NCBI RefSeq assembly: GCF_019112545.1
Contig: NW_025064963.1
Location: 1-48,887, forward strand
DNA: 48,887 nucleotides
Source: Guyanagaster necrorhizus
Lineage: Eukaryota > Basidiomycota > Agaricomycetes > Agaricales > Physalacriaceae
Direction: 5' to 3'
Shown here in pieces: positions 33,109 to 44,780 of this stretch. A program made the position numbers and the translations under genes. Every line of letters begins with the position of its first letter. Position 1 is the stretch's first letter. The notes below the pieces were generated by a model. The model worked only from the letters and a program-made list of their open reading frames with translations. It was not told the DNA's origin and made no database searches.

Positions 33109-35811
33109 ATGCCCTCTTTCAACAACAATGACTTTAACTTCAATCACAAGTTCTTCAAACTCCTTGCTTCTATCATTGGAACACTGATTGGCTTATTGGT
33201 GATCATCCAGCTGTGCCAGAGATGCCATTCCATCACTGTCTGAGCAATCAGACATTATCAAGAATTCCAGCATATCCAATGAATCCTATGCAATGTAACC
33301 TCCGATCTTCTCCTTTATGACATCTCAGAATTCTGACAAACAACCTACCAGTCCCCAGAAGCCAGAAATAGCAGCTTGCATCAGGGGGATAGTCAGGAAG
33401 AAGAAGGAAGACAATGCTCCTCTTGACCCAGAGACCAGCACTCTTGCATTCTAGAGAGATATAGGATCTTTGTATCAGATGCTGTCCCTAACAATGAAGA
33501 CCAAGACCTCCTAAAGGACTTTTTCCAGCAGTCCCCCTCTCTCAGCCATACCACCATCTCTCATATCCATGAGGTTGCTGACTGTGTCTGAGACTCTCTT
33601 GATGCCACTTGAATGGCTTTAAGATCTCACTCACTGACATCTCATGGCCAGTCTCACAGCTTCCCCTCTCCAGCCTGCTCTGCCAGAACCAGCACAGAGA
33701 TGGGGTGGGCTCTCTCTAATTGGCTTGCTGATGAGCAAAAAATTTGAGAACAGCAGGAAGATGTTATTCACTAATACTTTTCAACTTGGAACCTCAACAT
33801 TCCTTTCAGCTATGATGATGTCATTCAGCAAGAAGAACATAGGTGGCAGAATGAGCTGCAGCCAGTACATAGTGAGCTTGAGAACTGGCTCACAGAAGAG
33901 GGTCAGCAATAGAGGAAAAGAGCAGCCACCAAGCATGACTATCAGAACTGAGACTGCTAGTGAGAAATTAAAAGGGACTGGCTGGTCAGAGCTGACCTCT
34001 TCAACTAGTATGAGTTATGACCAGAGGTCACCAGTGTACTCATGCCAGTATAGGCCAACCTCTCCCTTTCAACCCCCATCTTTAGAGAACCCAGCACTGC
34101 CAGCAGTAGAACCTCAGAACATTGGGCTGATAGTATCTAAGTTAGAGAACAAAGGACTACTGAATGCCTTCTGATCCCTTAATATCCTTCTTTCTGACAA
34201 ACCCTCAGTGCTGACACTGCATTCAGAAGTGATGAGTCCATTCTCAGACACTATGGGCTATGAGTCTCTGGTAATGCCCACATCCCTGCCTGTGCTCTCC
34301 AAGGATTTCTTAGAAGTAAGGTTGTTGGGCAGCTTCTTAATGATAATCACAGATGAAATATCCAGCACTATCACAAGCGAATAGAGATAATGAGAGTGGC
34401 AGGAGGAAATCGGTATGATTCTGATATTAGAAGCCAACCTGCTTCCACCTATCTCTATGCCTCAGATATTTTGGGCCCTGTCACTGGGCCAAGTACTCAG
34501 CAAGGATAATGGATCAATGATACAACCACCAGGGGACATAGAGAGTTCTTATGTCTCATCTGGCACTTCCTCCCCCCCAAGGAAGAGGAGGATGACAACC
34601 TCAGGGAGGGCAAGAAAACTGAAAGCAGTAACCCACCTCAGGCAGGAGAGAAACTCACCTATTTAAATATTGAAAGCACTGATAAAAAAGTACTAGAAGA
34701 AGAGATACAAAAAGCAAGGATGCAGAAGTATCAGAAGTACTACCTGTGAGAGGTAAATTTCTTATAGCATGACACTGCATGGGCAGCATCACAAATGAGA
34801 TAATTATACTTGAATTTCACATCTGATAAATAAATAAAAATTATAAGACATGTGGCAACCAACTATGCTGCTTAGCAATATAACAAGAGGCACCCCAAAA
34901 ATCTGGTCAGCAGGCCTCTGGCATACCAACTGGCCTCCCTGGTATGACCAATACCACAGACACTCCCTATCACCTCAAAACAAGCCATGTATAGAGCTCT
35001 ATCAGTCCAAAGTACATTTTCATACTCCACCCCATCCAAGTTCTTTACAGCAACTAAGTTAACCCAGATGCAGACTCAGCTGCAACAGCCTCTGGTTTTC
35101 TATTGAAATCCCTAGACTGGTAGAGAGAGCTGAATTCTGGGAGCCCAGCCCCTATTTGATAAAGCTACAGGAAGCAGAAAGGGGAAGGTGCTAGTCCAAG
35201 ATGATTCCAAGGTGGTCTGACTAAGATTCACCATCAGAGATGAAGTAATTGTATGAAAGGAAGAGGCACCCTGAGAAAGCCCAGTTGCTGACAATAATTC
35301 ACTGCACTCATTTCCAGGGCCACTGACTGACTGGCAATGTCCACTCTTCTCTGACTGGCCTAACCCAATGGGCTCTCTCTCTGATAATGCCACCATACTA
35401 CAATATCAGCCCAACTTACTTCGAAAACCCTGCTTCTTTAAAGGCATATCAGATGATATCAACTGATTTTTAGTTGATTGCAAATAATACTTTGAGGTCT
35501 ATATTGGGTATCTCAGCACTGATATGAACAAGATCATCTTTACTGCCTCCTATCTTGAAGAGAAGACAAAAACCTGATAGATTCTTATCTCTCTGAACTT
35601 CTGATCATCAGCTCAGGAGCATTACTGCTATCTCTTATAGCTGGTATTCAAACAAATACTGCATGACAAATTTATCAATCCCACAGTCCAAGAAGTGCAC
35701 AAATAGAAAATCAAAGAATACAAGATGGGTGACAAAGCAGCTATAGACTATTTTGATAAGCTAGAATGCCTCATGAAGCTTGCCAGAATACAGGATGATA
35801 TAGCAAATAAT
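33109..35811 (+). pseudogene. gag: first ORF and gag of element X, N-terminal 901 codons
   Basis: ATG at 33109 lies 56 nt after the LTR, the same distance as in Y and J. The frame reads MPSFNNNDFNFNHKFFK, then the helix LLASIIGTLIGLLVIIQLC. A coiled-coil-like part (EEHRWQNELQPVHSELENW near 33832-33890) follows. Then come LLNDNHRRNIQHYHKRI (near 34330), KEEEDDNLREGKK (34579) and the capsid-like DYFDKLECL (35746), all in one frame. This makes X the only copy with the front part and capsid part in phase. Stops are present. The open stretch at 33644-34174 is a different frame, kept open because TGG codons in the true frame became TAG or TGA. Element J interrupts at 35811. Confidence 0.8.
35807..35811. 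other. target-site duplication of J, left (ATAAT)
   Basis: ATAAT next to the left LTR is repeated at 44269-44273. Confidence 0.9.
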
Positions 35812-36329
35812 TGTTAGGCCCAAGTTTCATGTGACTATCAACATGTGATAAACAGTTCAGTACCTCGCACTTCAGGTATGTCTGACTGAGTCCACTGAAG
35901 TTAATAGTGGAAGTGAATCAAGGCTCAAGTAGTAAGAGCTTGAGAGTAGTTTGGTGAAGATAAACTTTAGTTCAAGACTGGGGTATTACAGCGAGAACTA
36001 AGCTACTTAAATACCGTTCTGTTATCTGGCTATAAATAAATGTTCACAAAAGATATTGTCTGCTGTAGAGCTGCTACCCCTGCTGTTGTCAGGTTCTCCA
36101 CAAAAGCTGTTGTCTTGCTGTTGTGCTCATTATTGTTGCAGTGCATGGTGGGACAAAAGGAGCATTGTCTCTCCCTTCACAGCACACAGCAGTGCAATAG
36201 GAGAATGATTGACTGGGCTGCTGAGCTAAGCATTCCCACAGTCATAAGCGCTAGCCTAAGCACTCTGACTAAGCTGAGATAGGGATCATTTCTGAGGAAA
36301 AAGAAAAGAAAATAGGAAAAATCGTAACA
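35812..36329 (-). repeat. 3' LTR of J (518 bp)
   Basis: It runs from TGTTAGGCCCAAG to ATCGTAACA. Against the 5' LTR it has about a dozen differences, all transitions, plus 122 bp that the 5' LTR has lost. CCCCCTTCTTAAAACC, the polypurine tract in reverse, follows. Confidence 0.93.
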
Positions 36330-36339
36330 TTACCCCCTT

Positions 36340-39300
36340 CTTAAAACCATTGTCCTGATGGTTAAGTTAAGGGTAAGACTCCCCCCCTCATAGAAGGAGG
36401 TGGCCGATCTGCTGGACCCATTCATCTTTTTGAAGATTCATAAAGACATTGGCCCTTAGTTGTTCCCTTTTCTTGTTGCAGGATCTTGAACTGCGAGAGT
36501 GGTGGGTCCATGCTCTGTTTTGTTGTTATGTCATGACTTTCGATTTGTTGCAGGCTGCCTGTAGACCCATCGTATGCATGTGTCACATTGCTTCTCGTTG
36601 TATGTCCCATAGTAACTTTGTTGTTTCACAGTTCGTAGTCATGTATTGCATCTTCCGCATTCATATATTTTTCGTTGACCCACTGGTTTGATTCTGGTCC
36701 ATAGCCTTTCCAACTGACCAAGTAGTCGACCATTGTTTTCATGCCTCCGCCTCACGCTTTAACCCTCCAGGTTTTGTGGTTTAACACCTCGTCGATTTTG
36801 TACTGTTCTTTGTCGTCAATGAGTTCTGGTGGGGGTGGAGGTGATCATTCTTAGTTTGGAAAAGCTGGTGCCACATATAGTGTTAATAATGTTTCATTAA
36901 AAACATCATGAATTCTCCAGGTGGGTGAAAGTTTCAGTTTATATGCGGATTTGCCGATTTTCACGACGATTTTGAAAGGACCTGTTCATTTGTCTGCCAG
37001 TTTTTGTTTTGACCTTGGTAGATGAAGGTTCGTGGTGTCCAACCAAACTTTGTCATTGGTTGAATATTCATGTGTGGCCCATCAGTGTTTGTCATACTGC
37101 TTTTTCATGGTTAAAGCAGCCTTTTCTAGGGCAGTCTTTGTTTCTTCATGGATCTTTGTCATTGTCATTGCAAAGTCTGTTGATGCCGGTGTTGTTGTGT
37201 GGAACCATCCTATTTGCACAACTGGTGGGTTCCATCCATAATTCACAAAGAATAGTGTTTTACCTGTTGCAGAGTGAATTCTGTTATTGTGTTGGAACGC
37301 TGCTAGTGCTAGCCATTCTGTCCAGTTGTCTTGGCGGTAACTGATGAAAAGTCATAAATACTTTTCAATCTCTTGGTTGGCCTATTCTGTTTGGCCGTCT
37401 GTCTGTGGGTGGTATGCCATTGAGGCATTCCTCGTGATGTTGAGCAGTCAGTACAAATTGTCCAAGAATTTGGATATGAATTGTGGTCCCCTATCGGAAA
37501 TCACTACTTGTGGCATGCCATATTTTGCATAAACCTCATCCCATAGTATTTTTGCCCATCCCTCAGATGTCAATTCTGTGGAACAGGCGATCAGAATGAT
37601 CGCCTTCGAGAAGCGATCGACTATGACAATGATTGCATCATAGCCATCACTTTTAGGAAGTCCAGTTATCATATCCACCGAAATGTGGGTCCATGGTGAT
37701 GAAGGGACCTCATTCGGGTGGAGTGGCGCTGCCCTGGGTTGTGTTGAAGTCTTGCCTCACTAGCAGGTTTCACAGGCTTTGACATATCGGGTGATATCAT
37801 TGTCTATTTTCAGCCACCAATAATTCCTCAAGACCAGCTCCTTAGTCTTGGCGATCCCGGGATGTCCGGTGGTCGCATGATCATGATATGTGGCGATGAT
37901 ATCACCCCGTAGTTTTTGATCCCTGGGGATATAGATTTGTTCATCATAACAGATCAATCCCCCTTCCTTTTTCAGCCCTTGCTCATGGTTTAGTGATGGA
38001 GCGATTCTTTGGTTCCATTTGTGCAGATCTCAAATGGTGCTTTTGATCCATTCATGGATCTCTTCTTCCATGGGTATGATCATTGCTCGGAAGTGTTCTG
38101 GTCGTAGTAAAATGACCTTCTTGTTGTCGTCTCCTCCTTGGTTATGATCTGCCCTGTAGCTGAGGAGATCAGCCTTCTTGTTTGCTATGCCAGCCTTATG
38201 ATGTAGCATGTATTCATACTCAGATAGTTCTATGACCTATTGAGCTTGTCAGCGGTTAAGCTTTTGAGGTTGTTGGAAGTATTGGAGATTCTGGTGATCT
38301 GTCCAGATTTTGAAAATCTGAGTCACCTCTATGAGGTAATGCCACCACTCGGCAAGGGCAAGCATTATGGCAAGAAGTTCCTTGTCATAGATTTCATAAT
38401 TGCACTCGGTTATCATGAGTGCCTTTGACATGAAGGCAACTGGTCACCACTTGCCATCCTGTTCTTGTGAGAGTACGGCTTCAATCGCACCTTCACTAGA
38501 GTTGGCTTCTATTCGAAATCTCCTATCTTGGCTTGGTATGGTGAGGATGACGTCTTCGGCTAATTGGCGTTTAAGGTCATTGAATGCTGCCCGTTAGGAA
38601 ATTCTTCAGCTCCATGGGGAATTTCTGGTCAATTGCATCATTGGTTGGACTATTTTGCTATAGTCCCAGATAAAGCGTCGGTAGAAGTTTGTAAACCCTA
38701 AGAAGAATTGTAGTTCCTTCTTTTGGGTCGGTTCTGGCCATTTGGTTACTCCCGCTATTTTGATGGGATCCATCCGAATGCTTCCTTCACTGATGATGAC
38801 TCTGAGATATTCTGTTTCTAATACCTCGAAGTTGCACTTCTCTGCTTTGAGGAAAAGTTGATGTTTCCTCATCAGGGATAGCACTTGTCGTGTTATCCTT
38901 CGGTGTTTCTCCTTAGTTTTGGTCATAATAAGAATGTCATCCAGATAGATTGTTACTTTTCCAGTGGCAATGAGATCTTTGAAGATATCATTCATCATCC
39001 ATTGAAAGGTGGCTGGTGAGTTGGTGAGTCCAAAGAACATCACCATTAGTTCGAATAGACCACAATTGGTATAGAAGGCAGCCTTCCATTCATTGCCTTC
39101 TTTGATGCGCATGTTATTATACCCCCATCGAACGTCCAATTTGGTATAATATTTGGCTCCTTGGAGTTTGTCCATCAACTCTGCGATCAGCAAAAGTGGA
39201 TAATGGTTCTTGATCATCATCTCATTTAGTTTCCGATAATCTTGTACTGGTCGGAGTTTCCCATCCTTCTTTTTGATGAAAAAGAAGAGCAAAGCCATTG

Positions 39301-40684
39301 GTGACTTGGATGGTCGGATCCTTCCACTAGACAAATTTTCTTCAAGAAATTTGTCTAGTTGTTGTTATTTGTTATTGCTGAGTGGGTAGCACTTGCAATC
39401 TAGATTGGTGTTAGAGTTGGGGATTAATTCGATAGTGTAGTTCCAGGGTTTTGCTTCAGGTAGTTCATCAAAGCTTTCTTTTTCGAATAAATCCTGAAAG
39501 TCGTGAGCCCAAATGGGTACCATTTCTTTGAATGTCCTTTCTTCCTTTTCTGCATTCACCCTTGCTGCTAGGTCATTAGCATGGTGGGTTGCTTTAATGT
39601 TAATGGCCCTTTGGGGGTCGACAGCAAGGATTGTCTCACCATCTTCCATCTCTTCGTCCCACTGGTCATTGGGGTCATTGTCCGGTAATTCAAATGGGAT
39701 TCCCTGACAACAACATCGGGCGAAGGTGATGCATCTGGTCTTCCAATTGATTAGCAGATTATGTCTGATCAGCCAATCATGTCTGAGGAATATTTCTTTA
39801 GTTCCCAGGTCAGTTACTGCTAAGTCAATTCGTTCTGAATGATCACCAATGGTGAGCCTGAGCTCAACATATTCGGTGATTGATCCAGCTTGGTTTTTGG
39901 TTCCATCCACATTATAGACAGGAATAGGAGCTGCTGTTGCCCTAGTAGGCAATTCATGCTTGTCAATGAAAGCTCGGTTGATGCTACTTCCTGTGCAGCC
40001 GCTGTCAATTAAGGCAGTGACTGCATGAGTTGATCGGGATGTTAATGTCTCGATCTGGGCCTTGGTTAATAAGTCGCACTCAGGAAGTTTGACTCGATGA
40101 ATGAATTTTCATGGCTCATGTAGCTCATCCAACCATTCCAGGGCTCGACACCACTCCGCAGCTTTCATCCCAGTGATCATTTCATTGATTACTTTCTCGG
40201 CTCGGGTCTTGTGCACCCAGTTTTTAAGTACAGCTTTCGCCGCTACTTCGTCCTTGGCATCTTTGATGGCTTGCCAAGTCCACTTGGTGTTGAATGGTTT
40301 GAGCCATGTTGTGGGGTTCTCTACCTCTATTTGGCCCAAAGGCGATTGAGTCTGTTTCATACTTTTAGTTTGATGATTCATTGGGGATGACATACCTTGG
40401 GGGCTCTCTGCCCCTCTTCGGCCCTTTATCGGCGCTTGAGTTGTCGAAGTCAGTTTTTTAGGCAATTCTGAGTTCTGAGTAATGGGGTTGGGTATATTCA
40501 AATGCATGCATAATTTAGATATAGGCAGTAGTACTATAGAAGAAGAAATGTCAGTCTGTCCAGCAGAAGGAGGCCCATTACCCTTGTCCTTGGCCGAAGC
40601 AGTCGAATCACCTACTGTTCGGCCCCATCTTTTACTTTCTTGGGTTTGTCGTCCTCCCCGAGGTTGTTGTCCTCCTTCATCAAT
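36340..40684 (-). pseudogene. pol: pol of J (PR-RT-RNase H-IN-chromodomain plus C-terminal tail)
   Basis: All segments lie in one minus-strand frame. The N-terminal region overlaps gag and contains STASAKD and MHLNIPNPITQ. The WTWQAIKDAK box follows, then protease with DSG at 39998-40006. Reverse transcriptase spans about 38606-39400 with YLDD at 38936-38947. RNase H is at about 38150-38560 and its first D is N (IEANSSEG). The integrase zinc region is at 37760-37957 (HDHATTGHPG, CETC). The integrase core has D at 37673-37675, D at 37493-37495 and E at 37385-37387. The chromodomain is at about 36655-36820 (YLVSWKGYGPESNQW). A tail of about 75 codons follows that the older elements lack. Stops are TGA, TAG and TAA of CGA or CAG/CAA type; TAG directly after the catalytic E is one. 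Confidence 0.93.
36422..36655 (-). other. C-terminal extension of J pol beyond the chromodomain
   Basis: After DYEL and one TGA the pol frame reads on for about 70 codons, polar and Gln/Ser/Thr-rich (SNVTHAYDGSTGSLQQIESH...). In A, X and the others DYEL is followed within a few codons by the polypurine tract. I recognise no domain. Confidence 0.55.
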
Positions 40685-42576
40685 TCAGCAATCTATGCCT
40701 GAATTTCTTCTCTTATGCGCTTATTCTTCTTCTGAGGGCAGTTTCATGCCATGTGGCCCTTCTGGCCACAATTGAAACACTTCTCCCCCTTCTTGAGGTG
40801 GTCCACATCCATTGGCTGACCCGTTCCAGTATATGTCATGCCCGTACTGGTTTGCTTCATTCCATAAGAAGTTGAGGTCGAGCTCCCAGGCTTGGTGGAT
40901 GTGGTTGCATCAGGGGTAGAGGGCTTCGAGCCTTGTCCCTGCACCTGTCCTTGGCTTTGATGTCCATAGGCCAAGATGGTTGCTTCTGCCCTTTGTCGTT
41001 GTCGCTCCTTGTACATGGTAATAATCTGGCTTTTCCACTCATTGTAGCCAACCGGAATGTCTCTGCTGATATCGGAGATGGTGATGAGATAATGGGATGG
41101 CAGTCCCATTTTCATGTATTCGACCATGTGGCTGGTATCGGTGACATCTTCTCGCACCCCAGCAAGTGTGCTGAGTCATTCTAACTCGTCGAAGTAATCT
41201 GTAGCCGGCTTTCTGGCCATCTTGAATTCCTTCATCTTCTGTTTGTGGACTTCCTGAACTGCAGGGTCCGTAAACTTGTTCCAGATCATTTGTTTGAAGA
41301 CCGACCATGCGGGGTATCGGTGATGATCCCTAGTGGTAGACCAGAAAGTAGAGGTGATCAAAACCCACCACACTTTGGTCTTGTCCACCATGTGAGTAAC
41401 AGCAAACATTACTTTGTACATGTCGGCAAGGAAATATAGGGCGAACACTTGGAAATATTGGTCACAGTCAACCAGGAAATGATTAATGTCGTCGGATGCC
41501 CCTCGAAAGAGTTGGGGCTCTGCGCAAAGAATTGGTTTGACTTGAAGGATTTGAGTGGCAGCATCGAGGGCAGGCATCGGGTTTGGGAGTCCGCTATGGA
41601 GTGGCTGCGCCCACCCCTTTGGAGGCCCTGAGAATGAATGAGGGGATCCATCATCGGCAATAGGACTTCTCGGTTTAGGGGCTTCCTTTTGAACGATCCT
41701 TCCATTCCTGATGGTCCAGCCCTGGGCCAGTGCCTCAGGGTCATCTTCTGTCAGAAGAGGTGGTTCCAGTGCTAGGGCCTCACTGCCCTTGGCCTCATCT
41801 GAAGGTGGCTGCCTGGCGAAGGGTCATGGAAAAGATGGCAGTCGCCATGATTTGGAGTGATGCCAAGCTGCCTGTGGTCGGCTCCTGGCAAGCCGAGATG
41901 CCGTGCTGCAGATGGCTGATGTGGCGAATGAGTACCGAGAAGATGCCATTCGAATTGAAGGTGCTGTGTCTGCCGTTTTGGGTGGCATTACACTTGGCAT
42001 CCACATTCTTGGTGCTATTCTTCCACCATACTTCGGCTTATATGGTGGCAATGGTTCCATCTGATAATGTGAATATCTTTGATTAAAATTAAAAATGGCC
42101 CATTCAGTGGCCACATACTGCAGAATCTCCTCTTTTTCAATGAAGTCCGCGAAAGTATACCTTTGTCCTAAGGACGATCTTAACCAAAGATTGTCCTTCC
42201 ACAACTCAGCTACCTGCTCTTGGTACAACCGACTGAACTCCTCTTCCCTCGCTTTGCATGCTTCCCGTCGTAACTCTTCATCTGTCATCAGTTTGAACTT
42301 CTCTGTCCAGCTAGAGATCGGATCCTCGCCCTTCTGACGGGGATCCACCTCCTCGGCCTCGTTGTCCATGTCGGTTCTCTCCTCGTCCTTGGGGAGGGAA
42401 CTGCTGGGCAGGTCATAGACCTCTGGCTCAGTCGGACTGGGGCTGCATGCTGGGTCCAGTGTCACTGGGTCCAGAGCGAGGAGTAGGCTGTCGTTCAGAC
42501 TGCTCTGGCAGCTCCTCGACGCTTGTTGCTCTTGGTGCCATTGCTCTGCGATACTGGTAGAAGTTTCTGTAAAACT
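40612..42576 (-). pseudogene. gag: gag of J (capsid and zinc knuckle)
   Basis: A frame open but for single stops runs from 42576 to TAG at 40612-40614. It starts in a Pro/Ser/acidic region (LPSSSLPKDEERTD), followed by RYTFADFIEKEEILQYVATE near 42180. Next is a capsid-like region at 41176-41577 (INHFLVDCDQYFQVF, KTKVWWVLI, FKQMIWNKFTDPAVQEVHK), which follows the Retrotrans_gag pattern. A Gln-rich linker leads to the knuckle CFNCGQKGHMA-NC near 40746-40790, where a TGA sits between A and N. It is +1 to the membrane-helix ORF, with about 147 nt of overlap, and pol is −1 to it. Confidence 0.82.
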
Positions 42577-43816
42577 TCAGATTGAGGAAAAGGGCCATGA
42601 AGGCCTCATCGAGGAACCTCTTGAGATCGCCAGTGGGGTCGATACCTTTGTCGTCTCCCCCGATGGTGCTTCTCTCAGCTGGAATTCCATCTCCCCAGAC
42701 TGAGATGTCCTCTGTCTCTGCAATGGTATCGGTCCCATAAGATAACGAGCGGTTGTCGTCGAGGTGAGGCTGAGTTTCTTCTTTATGGTAGTCAGCCCAG
42801 GGATCGGACTCACTGGTGGGAGTGGCAGGTTCCCTGAAAGGCAAGTCGGATGTGGTGGTTCTGACGATAGTTGTGGTCCTGCTACCTCTCTCGCCTCTCC
42901 TATGCTCCTCTGCTGCTCGTGCCTGAAGGTACCTCCCGAAGAGGTTGTTCTCTCTCATAATCTCATTGTCGATACATGCCTGGTCCTGCCTGTACTCGGG
43001 AAGGTTTCGGGCACATCATACTTGGTCCTCTCTCGAGAGACCTGGGATGACAGGGCTGGCTGGTCACATTCTGCTTGATACTGCTTGTATGCTCTCTGTT
43101 CTGCTAGTATTACCACCAACTGGGTGGTGCTCCATCCTGTCGGCCTCGATGGCAGTGGCTCACCACCAGTGGCACTCATTGCTGTCATCATGCCAGTAGT
43201 CATCATTTCTGTTGTCAATGCTGCTGTGTCATGTAGATGGGGTATGTCAGGACCCACAGCTCCTGGAACCACTTGTTCCTCGAGCCACCCATGAGGCATC
43301 CAGGGAGTCTCTAGCACGGTGCCCAAAGCCAGTGCTAGAGGTGGGAGTTGCTGACCTGGTTGCTAGAATACTGCGCTGAGGAGACGGGACAGGGGTGTTA
43401 GGTCTGGGTCATCGAAACCCTGCAGCCTAAGGGTTGTCAGGGTTTCAGATGACTGCTGTCAGGAGTCACGAGGGATATGTGTGCTGCTGATGCTGCTCCT
43501 CTTCTTCTTCCCTAGCATGCCCTTGAGCTAAGCTCCCAGAGACACTTTCTGAGTCGGTTCCTTCAGTGGGTCAGAAAGACTGTCGGGCAGAGGCAGGGAT
43601 GTTGTGGAGAGGGAAGTCTGGCATGACATTGCAGAGGATAGTTTGAATGCATTAGAATTCATGATAGTGCCTGATTGTCTAAGCTACGATCGATTGGCAT
43701 CCACAGCACAGCTGTATCATCACCAGAAGACCAATCAAGATTCCTATAATAGATGCCAAGAGTTCGAAGAACTCGTGGGTAAAGTTCGGGTTGGAGGGAT
43801 CAAGGGCAGAGGGCAT
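42428..43816 (-). pseudogene. first ORF of J: membrane helix, coiled coil, conserved box
   Basis: ATG at 43816 lies 56 nt from the LTR. Residues 19-37 read LLASIIGILIGLLVMIQLC, a predicted membrane helix with a GxxxG motif. The middle has the only stops (CGA/CAG type). The last 176 codons (42958-42428) are open: LFGRYLQARAAEEHRR, a Ser/Thr/Asp-rich stretch, then FMALFLNLKFYRNFYQYRR. It ends at TGA 42428-42430 inside the next frame. Its sequence is shared at the protein level with Y and, more distantly, with X and G. I do not recognise a known domain. It may be an N-terminal extension of Gag reached by frameshifting, or a separate protein. Confidence 0.65.
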
Positions 43817-43858
43817 TCAGTTTCTCAGCACAATTGGGCTTGAGAAAGAGAATGAGAA

Positions 43859-43872
43859 AGTCTCGAACTAAT
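43859..43872 (-). other. primer-binding site of J
   Basis: On the minus strand TTAGTTCGAGACT follows the LTR. It pairs at all 13 positions, one of them G-U, with AGTCTTGAACTAA of the LTR (44028-44040). Three pairs are changed on both sides relative to Y. Confidence 0.7.
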
Positions 43873-44268
43873 TGTTAGGCCCAAGTTTCATGTGACTATC
43901 AACACGTGATAAACAGTTCAGTACCTCGCACTTTGGGTATGTCCAACTGAGTCCACTGAAGTTAATAGTGGAAGTGAATCAAGGCTCAAGTAGTAAGAGC
44001 TTGAGAGTAGTTTGGTGAAGATAAACTTTAGTTCAAGACTGGGGTATTACAGCGAGAACTAAGCTACTTAAATACCGTTCTGTTATCTGGCTATAAATAA
44101 ATGTTTACAAAAGATATTGTCTGCTGTAGAGCTGCTACCCCTGCTGTTGCCAGGTTCTCCACAAAAGCTGTTGTCTTGCTGTTGTGCTCATTATCATTGC
44201 AGTGCATGGTGGGACAAAAGGAGCATTGTCTCTAAGAAAATAGGAAGAAAATAGGAAAAATCATAATA
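43873..44268 (-). repeat. 5' LTR of J with a 122-bp internal deletion (396 bp)
   Basis: It runs from TGTTAGGCCCAAG to ATCATAATA. After GAGCATTGTCTCT it jumps to AAGAAAATAGG, omitting 122 bp that the 3' LTR has. A TATA-like TATTTAAG (minus strand, 44067-44074) and the transcript-start segment are kept. The lost part is upstream of the TATA box, so the promoter may be weakened. Confidence 0.9.
44067..44074 (-). promoter_or_regulatory. TATA-like box in the 5' LTR of J
   Basis: CTTAAATA on the plus strand reads TATTTAAG on the minus strand, about 34 nt before AGTCTTGAACTAA. Confidence 0.65.
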
Positions 44269-44273
44269 ATAAT
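44269..44273. other. target-site duplication of J, right (ATAAT)
   Basis: Exact copy of 35807-35811. Confidence 0.9.
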
Positions 44274-44780
44274 GGGTGAATAGTCAAAGCCCTCAAGAGA
44301 GGAGTCTCCTCCTCATACATCACAATGATTTCTGCTATTGGTGTTAAAGCATTAATGCTGGTTGGATATGACAAATAGAAGAAGAGAATCATCGAAATAT
44401 ACAAGGAGTGACAAAGGCAGAAAGTGGAATCATCAACTCTTCAAGACTACACCAAGAAGCTAACCCTGCTAACCCTGAACAAACTGGAGACAACTGCCAG
44501 AAAATCATTGGGACTCTTGATAGCCTCTGCCTATGGAAGCCAGAAAACTGGGACAGGAATGACTTATACAAGAGCTGAGAAGCTGATGGATATAGACTGA
44601 ATGAAGAAAGAAGGCAAGTGCTTTAATTGTGGACAGAAGAGCCACATGGCAAAAGACTGCCCAAAGAAGAAACACACCCATGAAGACATCCAGATGCAGA
44701 TTTCTGATCTACAAAAGAAAGAAGAAGAACTCAGCAAGAAAACCAAAATAGAGGAAGTAAAAGACAGAGCCAATCAGTGA
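44274..44780 (+). pseudogene. gag: gag C-terminal part of element X
   Basis: This continues the frame broken at 35811, in phase once J and one ATAAT are removed. It carries an intact knuckle CFNCGQKSHMAKDC at 44619-44660, the HTHEDIQMQISDLQKK tail and the stop TGA at 44778-44780. Together with 33109-35811 it makes about 1069 codons. Confidence 0.85.

Larger units (their letters stand above)
35812..44268 (-). mobile_element. complete Ty3/gypsy chromovirus J (8457 bp), youngest of its kind here
   Basis: Both LTRs and the ATAAT duplications are present. CG dinucleotides are frequent (about 14 in 38641-39240), unlike the older elements. Protease DSG, reverse transcriptase YLDD and the integrase D-D-E are all retained. 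Breaks are mostly single C-to-T nonsense changes. Its LTR is longer (518 bp) than those of the other chromoviruses (444-470 bp), and pol has an added tail, so it is a separate subfamily. Confidence 0.95.
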
